The notes beneath the pieces are model-generated. The model had not been told where the DNA came from. It saw only the letters and a program-made list of their open reading frames with translations, and ran no database searches. DNA of 64,000 bases, taken from contig NZ_JAMZFY010000001.1 of NCBI RefSeq assembly GCF_025457605.1, positions 930,001 through 994,000 on the forward strand, read 5' to 3'. Positions 9,133 to 17,764 of the stretch are shown piece by piece (the first letter of the stretch is position 1; each line of letters starts with the position of its first letter). This DNA is from Haloarcula laminariae (GTDB taxonomy: Archaea; Halobacteriota; Halobacteria; Halobacteriales; Haloarculaceae). The translations under genes were made by a program, and so were the position numbers.

Positions 9133-11454
9133 ATGCCAACAGACCGGGATTCGCCCTTGCCGAGTTTCGTCGGCGACAGCTACGCCGCACGGCTCGGTGT
9201 CGCGCTCGCGTTCGCTATCGTCGTCATCGTCGCCTTCGGCACTGTCATCAGTGCCCAGGCGTCGTCGACGCTCGCCGAGGACGTCGAGGGCGACACGACA
9301 GCGCTGTCCGACACGCAGGCGGCACAGCTCGACGGCTGGCTGACCACGGCCAGGCGGGACGTCCGGACGACCTCCCGCCTGCCCGTGTTCGCGGACGGGT
9401 CACAGTCGGCCGTCCAGAACAGGCTCGCGGGCCTCGTCGAGAACGACGAAGTACCGCCCGACGTCGTGGCGGTCCACTACGTCAACACGGCGAACGGGAC
9501 CATCACCGCCAGCTCGAACGAGCAGTTCGTCGGCGTCAACGCCACCGAGCAGGGCGCGCCCTTCGCCACTGACCCGCCCGAGTTCGGCGGACCCGACGAC
9601 ACTCACGTCACCGACCCGTTCTCGGTCTCCGTCGTCGACCACCCGATCATCGCCGTCGTCTCGCCGGTGGCCGGGGCGGAGAACCGCGCTATCGTCTACA
9701 TGACCGACCTCGAAGCGCGGACCGAGTCGATATCGAACCAGCGCGAGGGGTCCTACACGACCGTCGTCAACGGGGACGGGGAGTTCATCGCCCATCCGAA
9801 CGTCTCGACTATCGGCTCGACCGCACCGGTCGCCTCGGGCGAGGACGACCCGATTAGCTCGCTCGACAGCGGCCAGAGCACGTTCGTCGAGACCGACGAG
9901 ATGCTGATGGGCATCTCACGGCTCGAAGGCCACGACTGGTCGGTGATGGTCCACGCCGACCGGACCCAGGCCTACGCCCTCGCGGACCAGATAAACTCGG
10001 ACCTCGTTGGGCTCATCCTGCTTGCGGTCATCAACCTCGGACTCGTCGGTGTAACCATCGGCGGCAGCACTATCGCCTCGCTGCGCCGGCTCTCCTCGCA
10101 GGCCGAAGCGATGGCCGACGGCGACCTCGACGTCGACCTCGAAACCACTCGCGGCGACGAGTTCGGCACGCTGTACGGGGCCTTTGACAACATGCGGTCG
10201 AACCTACGGGCCAAGATTTCCGACGCCGAAGCCGCCCGCGAGGAGGCGGAGTCGGCCAAACGTGAGGCCGAGGAGGCCCGGACCGAGGTCGAGGCCGAGC
10301 GCAACGAGATGCAGGCCCTCTCGAGCCACCTCGAACTGAAGGCCGAGGAGTACTCCGGCACGCTGGAGTCGGCCGCCGACGGCGACCTCACCGCCCGCGT
10401 CGACACCGAGAGCATGAGCGACGCGATGGCCGACGTCGGCCGCGAGATAAACGCGACGCTGGACGCCCTGGAGGCGACTATCGCGGACATGCAGGCGTTC
10501 GCCGACAACGTGATGGGGGCCAGCGACCGGGTCGAGACCAACGCCGAGCGTGTCGGGATGGCCAGCCAGCAGGTCTCCCAGTCCATCGAGGAGATATTCG
10601 ACGGGGCAACCGAACAGAGCGAGCGCTTACAGGAGGGGTCGGCCGAGATGGACAACCTCTCGGCGACGGCCCAGCAGGTCGCCGCCTCGGCCCAGGAGGT
10701 CGCGAACACCTCCGAGGCCGCCGCCGAGGTCGGCGAGGACGGCCGCGAGGCCGCACAGGAGGCCATCGCGGAGATGAGCGCCATCGACGACGAGACCGCG
10801 GAGACGGTCCGCGAGATAAACGCTCTCGAAGGTGACCTGGAGGAGATCGGCGACATCGTGAGCGTCATCACGAACATCGTCGAGCAGACGAACATGCTGG
10901 CGCTGAACGCCTCCATCGAGGCCGCACACGCCGACAAGGACGGGGACGGCTTCGCCGTCGTCGCCGACGAGATAAAGGGCCTCGCCGAGGAGACCAAAGA
11001 GGCCGCCGCGGACATCGAGGACCGCATCGAGCGCATCCAGTCCCAAGCTGGCGACACGGTCGAGACCATCGAGTCGACGAGCGAGCGCATCTCCGAGGGG
11101 GTCGACACCGTCGAGGAGGCCGTCGACGCCCTGGAGACCATCGTCGAGTACACCGAGGAGGTCGACACCGGTATCCAGGAGATAGACCACGCGACGGAGG
11201 AGCAGGCCCGGACCGCACAGGACGTACAGGCGACCATCGACGAACTGAGCAGCATCTCCCAGCAGACGGCGGCCGAGGCCGACACCGTCGCCGGCGCGGC
11301 CGACGACCAGGCGGCCTCCATCGAGACGGTGACCGACTCCGCCAGGGAGCTGCGCGACCGGGCCGAGGACCTCGAATCCGTTCTCGGCCAGTTCGAGGTC
11401 GACGGGGACGGGACGGACGACACGACCGAGGCGGCCGCCGCGGGGGACGACTGA
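9133..11454 (+). CDS. htr2: Sensory rhodopsin II transducer (methyl-accepting, with a large ectodomain)
   Basis: 773 residues. First membrane helix about 19-42, extracellular domain about 43-285, second helix about 290-312, HAMP about 316-365, a second HAMP-like segment about 395-450, and the methyl-accepting signalling domain to the end. The hairpin [17 protein letters not shown] and [15 protein letters not shown] are canonical. The overall size resembles Halobacterium HtrII (765 aa), which also senses serine, rather than Natronomonas HtrII (534 aa), which lacks the ectodomain. ATG at 9133 is chosen from the TATA position and the first helix. It precedes sopII by one base. Confidence 0.93.
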   Translation: MPTDRDSPLPSFVGDSYAARLGVALAFAIVVIVAFGTVISAQASSTLAEDVEGDTTALSDTQAAQLDGWLTTARRDVRTTSRLPVFADGSQSAVQNRLAGLVENDEVPPDVVAVHYVNTANGTITASSNEQFVGVNATEQGAPFATDPPEFGGPDDTHVTDPFSVSVVDHPIIAVVSPVAGAENRAIVYMTDLEARTESISNQREGSYTTVVNGDGEFIAHPNVSTIGSTAPVASGEDDPISSLDSGQSTFVETDEMLMGISRLEGHDWSVMVHADRTQAYALADQINSDLVGLILLAVINLGLVGVTIGGSTIASLRRLSSQAEAMADGDLDVDLETTRGDEFGTLYGAFDNMRSNLRAKISDAEAAREEAESAKREAEEARTEVEAERNEMQALSSHLELKAEEYSGTLESAADGDLTARVDTESMSDAMADVGREINATLDALEATIADMQAFADNVMGASDRVETNAERVGMASQQVSQSIEEIFDGATEQSERLQEGSAEMDNLSATAQQVAASAQEVANTSEAAAEVGEDGREAAQEAIAEMSAIDDETAETVREINALEGDLEEIGDIVSVITNIVEQTNMLALNASIEAAHADKDGDGFAVVADEIKGLAEETKEAAADIEDRIERIQSQAGDTVETIESTSERISEGVDTVEEAVDALETIVEYTEEVDTGIQEIDHATEEQARTAQDVQATIDELSSISQQTAAEADTVAGAADDQAASIETVTDSARELRDRAEDLESVLGQFEVDGDGTDDTTEAAAAGDD

Positions 11455-11455
11455 G

Positions 11456-12160
11456 ATGACAACGATAACGACCTGGTTCACGCTGGGACTGCTCGGCGAA
11501 CTGCTCGGGACCGCGCTGCTGGCGTACGGGTACACGCTGGTCCCCGAAGCGACGCGCAAGCGGTATCTGCTGCTGGTGGCCATCCCCGGCATCGCTATCG
11601 TCGCCTATCTCCTGCTCGTGCTGGGTATCGGCGCCCTCGACGGCGGCGGCCACACCGTCTACGTGGTCCGGTACGTCGACTGGCTGCTGACGACGCCGAT
11701 AAACGTCCTCTATCTCGGACTGCTCGCCCAGGCCGACCGCGGGACTATCGGCAAGCTGGTCGGGCTCCAGGCGCTGACCATCGTCTTCGGCTTCGCCGGT
11801 GCGATGGCGAGTGGCGCGCTCAGCTACGCGCTCTTTGCGGTGGGCGCGGTCGCCTTCGCCGGCGTCGTCTACCTGCTGTACGGCGACGTGGCCGACTCGG
11901 CCGTTGCCGCCCTCTCGGACGTCGAGGGCAGCCTCTACCGGACGCTGCGGAACTTCGTCGTCGTCCTCTGGTCGGTCTACCCCGTCGTCTGGCTGCTCGG
12001 CGCGGCCGGCATCGGCCTGATGGACGTCGAGACGGCGTCGCTGGTCATCGTCTACCTGGACGTGGTGACGAAGGTCGGCTTCGGGACCATCGCGCTCCAC
12101 GCCTGGATGACGATGGACGCCGACACCGTCACAGAGGGGACTGCCGTAACGGCCGACTGA
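11456..12160 (+). CDS. sop2: Sensory rhodopsin II (phoborhodopsin)
   Basis: 234 residues and seven helices. RYVDWLLTTP gives the counter-ion Asp75, and YLDVVTKVGFG gives Asp202, Thr205 and the retinal Lys206. The proton-donor position of pumps is Tyr86 (Phe in Natronomonas SRII), so this is a sensor, not a pump. Tyr175 and Thr205 match the Tyr174/Thr204 pair needed for SRII signalling. Tyr200 matches Tyr199 at the transducer interface, but the Thr189 position is Asp190. It mediates the repellent response to blue-green light through the adjacent transducer, with which it is clearly co-transcribed. Confidence 0.95.
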   Translation: MTTITTWFTLGLLGELLGTALLAYGYTLVPEATRKRYLLLVAIPGIAIVAYLLLVLGIGALDGGGHTVYVVRYVDWLLTTPINVLYLGLLAQADRGTIGKLVGLQALTIVFGFAGAMASGALSYALFAVGAVAFAGVVYLLYGDVADSAVAALSDVEGSLYRTLRNFVVVLWSVYPVVWLLGAAGIGLMDVETASLVIVYLDVVTKVGFGTIALHAWMTMDADTVTEGTAVTAD

Positions 12161-12251
12161 GCGGAAAAGGACGGCTGGCGCACGGAACGGCGTAGTCGTT
12201 TTCGGGTGGCGCCGGTCGCCACCTATCGATGCATCACCGCAGCGGTATCCG

Positions 12252-13211
12252 TCAGTGGATACCCATCGCTTCGATCTGTTCCTGGTACCGGTTTCGGATG
12301 GTGACCTCCGTCACCTGTGCCACGTCGGCGACCTCGCGCTGGGTCTTCTTCTCGTTACAGAGCAACGAGGCCGCATAGATTGCGGCGGCGGCGTAGCCGG
12401 TCGGGGACTTGCCCGAGAGCAGCCCCTGCTCGGCGGTGGTGTCGATTATCTCGTTTGCCTTCGACTGGACCTCCTCCGAGAGGTCCAGTTCGGAGGCGAA
12501 GCGGGGGACGTACTGCTTGGGGTCGACCGGCTCCATCTTCAGTTCGAGCTCCTGGGCGACGTAGCGGTAGGTGCGGCCGATCTCCTTCTGTTCGACGCGG
12601 GAGACGTCCGACACCTCCTCCAGGCTTCGGGGGATGCCCTCCTGTCGGCAGGCGGCGTACAGGCAGGCGGTCGCGACGCCCTCGATGGAACGTCCGCGGA
12701 TGAGGTCTTCGTTGAGGGCGCGCCGATAGATGACCGAGGCGACCTCGCGCACCGAGCGCGGGACACCCAGCGCGGAGGCCATGCGGTCTATCTCCGACAG
12801 CGCGAACTGCAGGTTGCGCTCGCCCGCGTCCTTCGTGCGGATGCGCTCCTGCCACTTGCGCAGTCGGTGCATCTGCGAGCGCTTCTCCGAGGAGAGCGAG
12901 CGGCCGTAGGCGTCCTTGTCCTTCCAGTCGATCTGTGTCGTCAGCCCCTTGTCGTGCATCGTCTGTGTGGTGGGGGCACCGACGCGGGACTTGGACTGGC
13001 GTTCGGAGTGGTTGAACGCGCGCCACTCCGGTCCGCGGTCGATGTTCTCGTCCTCGATGACCAGTCCGCAGTCCTCACAGACGAGCTCACCCCCGCCGTC
13101 GCTGGTGATAGACTCCGACTCACACTCGGGGCAGGTCTGCTGGCCCGTGCTTTCGGACGACTGCTCAGCCTCCTCCTGTTCCGTGTCCCGCTGGCGCGTC
13201 GGCCGTTCCAT
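12252..13211 (-). CDS. tfb: Transcription initiation factor IIB
   Basis: 319 residues. N-terminal zinc ribbon CPECESESI to [10 protein letters not shown] (about 24-52), a B-reader/linker segment ([18 protein letters not shown], then [12 protein letters not shown]), then two cyclin-like repeats (about 120-310) ending in a helix-turn-helix ([19 protein letters not shown]). It recruits RNA polymerase to TBP-bound TATA boxes. Haloarchaea carry several TFBs; which paralogue this is cannot be decided here. Confidence 0.95.
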   Translation of the reverse strand: MERPTRQRDTEQEEAEQSSESTGQQTCPECESESITSDGGGELVCEDCGLVIEDENIDRGPEWRAFNHSERQSKSRVGAPTTQTMHDKGLTTQIDWKDKDAYGRSLSSEKRSQMHRLRKWQERIRTKDAGERNLQFALSEIDRMASALGVPRSVREVASVIYRRALNEDLIRGRSIEGVATACLYAACRQEGIPRSLEEVSDVSRVEQKEIGRTYRYVAQELELKMEPVDPKQYVPRFASELDLSEEVQSKANEIIDTTAEQGLLSGKSPTGYAAAAIYAASLLCNEKKTQREVADVAQVTEVTIRNRYQEQIEAMGIH

Positions 13212-13240
13212 GTGTTCTTTTACGGAGAACAGCTAATTAC

Positions 13241-13250
13241 GTATAAATGT
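13241..13250 (-). promoter_or_regulatory. TATA box of tfb
   Basis: The minus strand reads ACATTTATAC about 30-39 bp before the tfb ATG, predicting a leader of about 5-12 nt. Confidence 0.6.
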
Positions 13251-13317
13251 TTGGGGGAATCGGGTGGTCACTGTGTGTAGGCCCCGCCTACATCCCGCTC
13301 ACAGGGGGGCGAGTAAA

Positions 13318-13326
13318 GCCTTAACC
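13318..13326 (+). promoter_or_regulatory. TATA-like element before the 49-codon upstream ORF
   Basis: GCCTTAACC is centred about 30 bp before the ATG at 13353. Transcription from it should begin at or just before that ATG, not at the larger gene 146 bp downstream. Confidence 0.45.
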
Positions 13327-13352
13327 CCGGGCGTGCGGTGCTACGTACACAC

Positions 13353-13502
13353 ATGCAACCGTTCACGGGGCCGATTGCTGCCGTCGAGCGAACGCGCGAC
13401 AGCGCGCGCGACATCGTCCCGGACCTCGATTGCCGGTCGTCGGGGACAGCAAGTGAGGTCTCCCCATCGAGGCAGACTCCCCTCGGGGAGAGCGACCGAT
13501 GA
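13353..13502 (+). CDS. Putative 49-aa leaderless upstream ORF
   Basis: Short frame beginning MQPFTGPIAAVERTRDSARD, third codon positions mostly G or C. Its ATG lies at the expected start site of the TATA-like element at 13318-13326. Its TGA overlaps the ATG of the next gene (ATGA, 13499-13502), the arrangement seen in coupled haloarchaeal genes. No family recognised. It may be a small protein or only a translation-control device for the membrane protein that follows. Confidence 0.45.
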   Translation: MQPFTGPIAAVERTRDSARDIVPDLDCRSSGTASEVSPSRQTPLGESDR

Positions 13503-14080
13503 GTGACGGCCGACAGCCCGACAGGGAGGGCATCGCCGACCTGTTCGACGAGCTCCAGGAACTGGAGGATATCGTCGACAGCGAAGAGGAGCGGCGACAG
13601 GTCCGCGAGGCGATGCGGGCCGCGACAGACGCCCAGGACGACGACCCCGCCGTGTTCGGCCGCGTCATCTGGGGGTTCGACCGAGAGGACTTCGCCGAGG
13701 CGGTGCTCGGCTCGCTGCTTTTCGGCATCCCGATGGCCGTGGAGGGCGGCACCGTCGACGCCGGGCGCCACATCGCCCGGCACCCGCTGTATCTCCTCGG
13801 GACGCTGGTGACCGCGGTGGCGATGGTCGTCGGCATCCTCTATGTCGCCGATTTCCAGGACGTGCGCGTCGCCCACCGCATCTTCGGGGTCATCCCCCGG
13901 CGCCTGGCCGGCGTGACGCTGACGCCCCTCGCTACCTCGGTCGCCTTACTGACCGCCTGGGGGCTGGTCGATTGGTCGAGCGACCCCGCAATCGTCTGGG
14001 AATCGCTGTGTATCTGTGCCGTCGCGTTCGTCCCGATGGCCATCGGGGCGGCGCTCGGGGATATCCTCCCCGGCAGCTGA
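13499..14080 (+). CDS. DUF2391-type integral membrane protein
   Basis: 193 residues: an acidic, partly coiled N-terminus (about 1-55), then four to five membrane helices from about residue 63 to the C-terminus. The layout and the segment [20 protein letters not shown] resemble the DUF2391 (TIGR02587-like) membrane family, function unknown. Its ATG overlaps the stop of the 49-codon upstream frame. Confidence 0.7.
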   Translation: MSDGRQPDREGIADLFDELQELEDIVDSEEERRQVREAMRAATDAQDDDPAVFGRVIWGFDREDFAEAVLGSLLFGIPMAVEGGTVDAGRHIARHPLYLLGTLVTAVAMVVGILYVADFQDVRVAHRIFGVIPRRLAGVTLTPLATSVALLTAWGLVDWSSDPAIVWESLCICAVAFVPMAIGAALGDILPGS

Positions 14081-14125
14081 GTTGCGCTTGCCACACTGTG
14101 GCATGCTCCCGACGGCGTTTGACAA

Positions 14126-14136
14126 CCGTTAAAAGC
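14126..14136 (+). promoter_or_regulatory. TATA box of the zinc-finger gene
   Basis: CCGTTAAAAGC is about 25 bp before the ATG at 14158, as expected for a leaderless transcript. Confidence 0.55.
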
Positions 14137-14157
14137 GCCGGTCGGGTACGAGGTGGT

Positions 14158-14337
14158 ATGAGCGAGAGCCAGCAAAAACGAGCGCAGAAATGCGTCTCGT
14201 GTGGCATCAACATCGCCACGACGAACGCGGCCGCGTTCAAGTGCCCGGACTGCGGACAGCAGATATACCGCTGTTCGAAGTGCCGCAAGCAGAGCAACCT
14301 CTACAAGTGCCCCGACTGCGGATTCACAGGACCATAA
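14158..14337 (+). CDS. Small two-zinc-finger protein, HVO_2753-like
   Basis: 59 residues with four CxxC-type knuckles: CVSCG, CPDCGQQ, CSKCRKQ and CPDCGFTGP. Length and motif order match the Haloferax volcanii protein HVO_2753, a zinc-binding microprotein reported to be needed for swarming and biofilm formation. The same neighbours follow in Haloferax (aEF-1beta, L21e, RpoF). The next gene begins two bases after this stop, so the two are co-transcribed. Confidence 0.9.
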   Translation: MSESQQKRAQKCVSCGINIATTNAAAFKCPDCGQQIYRCSKCRKQSNLYKCPDCGFTGP

Positions 14338-14339
14338 CA

Positions 14340-14606
14340 ATGGGGAAAGTAGCAGCCAAGATCAAGATCATGCCGCAGAGCCCGGAAGTCGACCTCGACG
14401 AGCTCCAGGACCGTCTCGAGGGGTCACTTCCCGAAGGAGCGAAAATCAAAGGGTTCGAGCGTGACGACGTGGCCTTCGGCCTGGTCGCGCTGTTCCCGAC
14501 CGTCATCATCCCGGACGAAGCCGGCGGTACGGACGCCGTCGAGGAGGCCTTCGCCGACGTCGAGGGCGTCGAATCGGTGGACGTCGACACTGTCGGCCGT
14601 CTGTAA
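14340..14606 (+). CDS. ef1b: Translation elongation factor 1-beta
   Basis: 88 residues, the usual archaeal length. [18 protein letters not shown] at the N-terminus and the [19 protein letters not shown] core are characteristic. It is the nucleotide exchange factor for aEF-1alpha. It directly follows the zinc-finger microprotein gene. Its TAA is followed by a T-rich stretch (14611-14626) that could end some transcripts. Confidence 0.95.
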   Translation: MGKVAAKIKIMPQSPEVDLDELQDRLEGSLPEGAKIKGFERDDVAFGLVALFPTVIIPDEAGGTDAVEEAFADVEGVESVDVDTVGRL

Positions 14607-14686
14607 CGCGCCGCTCGTTTTCCGTTTCGCCGCGTAGTCAGCGACGGCGCCGGCGGCCGGCCCGGCGTCGCCGACCGCGGAACGCA

Positions 14687-14698
14687 CGTTTTATATGG
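14687..14698 (+). promoter_or_regulatory. TATA box before rpl21e
   Basis: CGTTTTATATGG is centred about 21 bp before a minimal ORF at 14714 and about 31 bp before the L21e ATG at 14724, so the transcript start may fall on either. Confidence 0.6.
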
Positions 14699-14713
14699 GC
14701 GAGTAGACAAGCG

Positions 14714-14731
14714 ATGAGCAAGAATGCCTAG
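14714..14731 (+). other. Five-codon leader ORF overlapping the L21e start
   Basis: ATG AGC AAG AAT GCC TAG encodes MSKNA and stops inside the third codon of rpl21e. It sits about where the TATA box would place the transcript start. It could be a leader peptide or chance. Confidence 0.3.
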
Positions 14732-15014
14732 TTCGAACGGCCCCCTCGAAGGAACACGGAACAAGCTGAAGAACAAGCCACGCGACCGCGGTACCTCCCC
14801 GCCCCAGCGCGCTGTCGAGCAGTACGAGGTCGACGAGAAGGTCCACCTGAAGATCGACCCCTCCGTCCCCGAAGGTCGCTTCCACCCGCGCTTCGACGGC
14901 CAGACCGGCACGGTCATCGGCGAGCAGGGCACGGCCTACAAGGTCGAAATCGTCGACGGCGGCAAGACCAAGACCATCATCGTCAAGCCCGCCCACCTCC
15001 GCCGGCAAGAATGA
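14724..15014 (+). CDS. rpl21e: 50S ribosomal protein L21e
   Basis: 96 residues beginning [18 protein letters not shown], with the family core [20 protein letters not shown] and [16 protein letters not shown] (SH3-like barrel). Its end overlaps the start of rpoF by four bases (ATGA), giving a ribosome/RNA polymerase operon. Confidence 0.97.
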   Translation: MPSSNGPLEGTRNKLKNKPRDRGTSPPQRAVEQYEVDEKVHLKIDPSVPEGRFHPRFDGQTGTVIGEQGTAYKVEIVDGGKTKTIIVKPAHLRRQE

Positions 15015-15367
15015 CGATATTCAAGGAGAAGGTCTCCGAGGAGTATCTCACCACCGCCGAAACCAAGGAGATACTGGCGGACCTGGAGATGGAGCGGGCG
15101 GCCGACGAGGACCGCGAGATGCGCTACGAGCTCAAACGCTCCATCGAACACGTCAACCACTTCGCGATGCTCGACGTCGAGGAGTCCCTGGAGTTCGTCG
15201 AACAGCTCCGCGAACTGGAGAAAGTCGACGAGGCGACCGCCTACAAGATCGCCAACCTGCGCCCGCTCGACCGCGACGAGCTACGGGCCATCTACGCCCA
15301 GGAGCGGTACTCCCTGTCGGGCGAGGAACTCGACGACATCCTCGCCGTCGTCAAGCAGTACGCCTGA
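15011..15367 (+). CDS. rpoF: DNA-directed RNA polymerase subunit F (Rpo4/Rpb4)
   Basis: 118 residues, helical and acidic. The HRDC-like C-terminal part [20 protein letters not shown] matches archaeal RpoF. It pairs with RpoE to form the polymerase stalk. ATG overlaps the L21e stop. Confidence 0.95.
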   Translation: MTIFKEKVSEEYLTTAETKEILADLEMERAADEDREMRYELKRSIEHVNHFAMLDVEESLEFVEQLRELEKVDEATAYKIANLRPLDRDELRAIYAQERYSLSGEELDDILAVVKQYA

Positions 15368-15395
15368 GCGCGGTTCGTCGTTCCTTCTCTCCGCG

Positions 15396-15405
15396 TTTTC
15401 TTTTT
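15396..15405 (+). terminator. Poly-T terminator after rpoF
   Basis: TTTTCTTTTT occurs about 30 bp after the rpoF stop; T-runs are the main intrinsic terminators in archaea. Confidence 0.5.
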
Positions 15406-15579
15406 CCACAGTAGCGCCGGATAGAGCGGTGCGGTCGAGTGGACACGGACCCGCTGTGCCCGTCGGGACAGTCGTGTTGGCCACGCGACGAACGCCCCGG
15501 GAGAGGGCGAACTCCGGGACGGCGTGGTCCGGCAGTTCCCATCCAATGCATTAAGTGTACTCTGGTCATACAGTTCCGC

Positions 15580-16155
15580 ATGAGCAGCACCGAGAGCGGT
15601 GGCGAGGATTTGGTCGCGGCGGTGCTCGACGTCCTCCCGCACGGCCGGAGCGACGACGACCGCCCACAGCACCAGAAAGAGCCGCTCGCGTACGCACTCG
15701 GGGTGGACGAGTTCCACATCTACGAGCTCTCGCTCGACGAGGACGACGACATCGCCTTCGGGGACCGCATCGACCTGACGGCGTTCGGTCGGCTGACGGA
15801 GGTCGACTTCGAGGAGCTGCCAAGCGGCGCCAGGCAGGAACTGGAGTACGCCGTCGAGGAGATAGTCGACGCCGACGAGCGCCGGTTCGTGGACTTCTAC
15901 AACGACGCCCAGCCGATAACGCTGCGGCTCCACCAGCTGAACCTGTTACCGGGTATCGGGAAGAAGCTCCGTAACACGATTCTCGACGAGCGAAAGCGAA
16001 AGCCCTTCGAGAGCTTCGAGGACCTCGAAGAGCGGGTCAGCGGGCTCCACAATCCCCGTGAGGTCCTCGTCGAACGCATCCAGGAGGAGCTGCGCGACGA
16101 CGACCTGAAGTATCGGATTTTCGTGCGGCGCAGCGAGCAGGGCGAGGGTGAGTGA
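15580..16155 (+). CDS. DUF655 nucleic-acid-binding protein
   Basis: 191 residues. An OB-like N-terminal half (LDVLPHG to EFHIYELSL) precedes a helix-hairpin-helix LNLLPGIGKKLRNTILDERK and FEDLEERVSGLHNP, which fits the archaeal DUF655 family. Role inferred as RNA or DNA binding in ribosome biogenesis, because the gene lies between rpoF and ksgA in many archaea. ATG at 15580 is about 27 bp after GCATTAAGTG (15548-15557), a TATA-like element. Confidence 0.85.
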   Translation: MSSTESGGEDLVAAVLDVLPHGRSDDDRPQHQKEPLAYALGVDEFHIYELSLDEDDDIAFGDRIDLTAFGRLTEVDFEELPSGARQELEYAVEEIVDADERRFVDFYNDAQPITLRLHQLNLLPGIGKKLRNTILDERKRKPFESFEDLEERVSGLHNPREVLVERIQEELRDDDLKYRIFVRRSEQGEGE

Positions 16156-16246
16156 GCGAAGCGAACGAACCATCGAGGCGGAGCGGCTCGCTCGCTCCCG
16201 ACCCGAGTAGCGGCCTTTTTCACCGCCGGACCGTCTACGGAGGGTA

Positions 16247-17101
16247 ATGACCGAGTACGGGAACCGCGACCCCGACGCGCTGGTCCGGCGGGCGGGCAAG
16301 CGGGCCGACACGAGACAGGACCAGCACTTCCTGGTCGACGACCGCGTGCTGGACCGGATTCCGACTTACGCCGAGGAGATGGACCTCACGCACGTCCTCG
16401 AAATCGGCGGCGGGCCGGGGGCGCTCACCGACCGACTGCTGGCCGTGGCCGACCGGGTGACGGTGGTCGAGCGCGACCCCGAGTTCGCGGCCCATCTGCG
16501 GACGGAGTTCGCCGACGCCGTCGCGGCGGACCGACTGACAGTCATCGAGGGGGACGCGCTGGCTGTCGACCTCCCCGAGTTCACCGCGAGCGTCTCGAAC
16601 CTCCCCTACGGCGCGTCCTCGGAAATCGCGTTTCGGCTGCTCCCGGCGGGCAAGCCCATGGTCCTGATGTTCCAACAGGAGTTCGCCGAGCGGATGACCG
16701 CCGACCCCGCGACCGACGACTACGGGCGGCTGTCGGTGACGGCGGGTCACTACGCCGACGCCGAACTCGTCGAGACCGTGCCGAAGGGGGCCTTCGACCC
16801 CCAGCCCCGCGTGACGAGCGCGCTGGTGCGGACGACGCCCCGCGAGCCGGACTACGCGGTCCCGAGCGACGCGTTCTTCATGGACTTCCTGAAGGCTGTG
16901 TTCACCCAGCGCCGGAAGACGATGCGCAACGCCGTCCGCAACACGGCCCACATCTCCGGGCTGGGCGACCCCGACGCGGTCGTCGAGGCCGCCGACGAAG
17001 ACCTGATGAGCGCCCGCGCCGGCAAACTCGCGCCGGCCGATTTCGCCGACCTGGCGACGCTGGCCTACGAGGTCGGCGAGCCCGAGCACGGCGATGACTG
17101 A
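16247..17101 (+). CDS. ksgA: 16S rRNA (adenine-N6,N6) dimethyltransferase
   Basis: 284 residues. Motifs: GQHFL-like start (QDQHFLVDD), SAM-binding VLEIGGGPGALTDRLL, and catalytic NLPY in SNLPYGASSE. It dimethylates two adjacent adenines near the 3' end of 16S rRNA. CTTTTTCAC at 16214-16222 may be its TATA box. It overlaps the next methyltransferase gene by eight bases. Confidence 0.96.
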   Translation: MTEYGNRDPDALVRRAGKRADTRQDQHFLVDDRVLDRIPTYAEEMDLTHVLEIGGGPGALTDRLLAVADRVTVVERDPEFAAHLRTEFADAVAADRLTVIEGDALAVDLPEFTASVSNLPYGASSEIAFRLLPAGKPMVLMFQQEFAERMTADPATDDYGRLSVTAGHYADAELVETVPKGAFDPQPRVTSALVRTTPREPDYAVPSDAFFMDFLKAVFTQRRKTMRNAVRNTAHISGLGDPDAVVEAADEDLMSARAGKLAPADFADLATLAYEVGEPEHGDD

Positions 17102-17702
17102 GGAGGGCGAGGCGTCGGACGGTGGGGACCGGCCTTCTCTGGCTGACCAGCGCGGGGTCGAGACGGTGTACCAGCCCGCCGAGGACTCCGACCTGCTCGC
17201 CCGCACGGCCGTCGAGCGCGTCACGCCGGGGGACCGCGCCCTCGACGTGGGGACGGGGTCCGGCTACGTCGCGGCGAAACTGGCCGAGGCGGGTGCCGAC
17301 GCGACGGGGGTCGACCTCAGCCCGTTGGCCTGCCGCGAGGCCGTCGACAACGGCGTTCCGGTCGTCCGCGGCGACCTGGTGGCGCCGTTCCGGGACGACG
17401 CGTTCGACCTCGTGACGTTCAATCCTCCGTACCTGCCGACGCCCGCCGAGGCCGAGTGGGACGACTGGATGGAGGCGGCGCTGTCGGGCGGCGAGGACGG
17501 CCGCCGGCTCGTCGACCCGTTTCTGGAGTCCGTGGGCCGTGTCCTGGCCGGTGGCGGCGAAGCTCTGCTGCTGGTGAGCAGTCTGACCGACCCCGATGCC
17601 GTCCGCGCGTACGCTCGCGAACAGGGCTTCGAAAGTGAGATGCTTGCTACCGAGAAGCATCCATACGAAGCGCTCGTCGTCCTTCGGTTTTCGAAGTCGT
17701 AA
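17094..17702 (+). CDS. HemK/Mtq2-type N5-glutamine methyltransferase
   Basis: 202 residues. SAM site DVGTGSGYVAAKLAEAG and catalytic NPPY in FNPPYLPTPAE. The short form lacking the bacterial N-terminal helical domain corresponds to the eukaryotic/archaeal Mtq2 group, which methylates the GGQ glutamine of release factor aRF1. Start ATG overlaps ksgA, so the two are coupled. Confidence 0.88.
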   Translation: MTEEGEASDGGDRPSLADQRGVETVYQPAEDSDLLARTAVERVTPGDRALDVGTGSGYVAAKLAEAGADATGVDLSPLACREAVDNGVPVVRGDLVAPFRDDAFDLVTFNPPYLPTPAEAEWDDWMEAALSGGEDGRRLVDPFLESVGRVLAGGGEALLLVSSLTDPDAVRAYAREQGFESEMLATEKHPYEALVVLRFSKS

Positions 17703-17714
17703 TTACTACCAAGC

Positions 17715-17720
17715 ATTTTT
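17715..17720 (+). terminator. T-run after the HemK gene
   Basis: TTTTTT about 13 bp after the stop at 17702; may end the ksgA transcript before the metE promoter. Confidence 0.35.
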
Positions 17721-17730
17721 TAGAATAGGA

Positions 17731-17740
17731 AATATTAAAG
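17731..17740 (+). promoter_or_regulatory. TATA box of the metE operon
   Basis: AATATTAAAG about 25-34 bp before the ATG at 17765, in an AT-rich pocket within an otherwise GC-rich region. Confidence 0.6.
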
Positions 17741-17764
17741 CTCGTCATTTCATAGGACCGGCTA

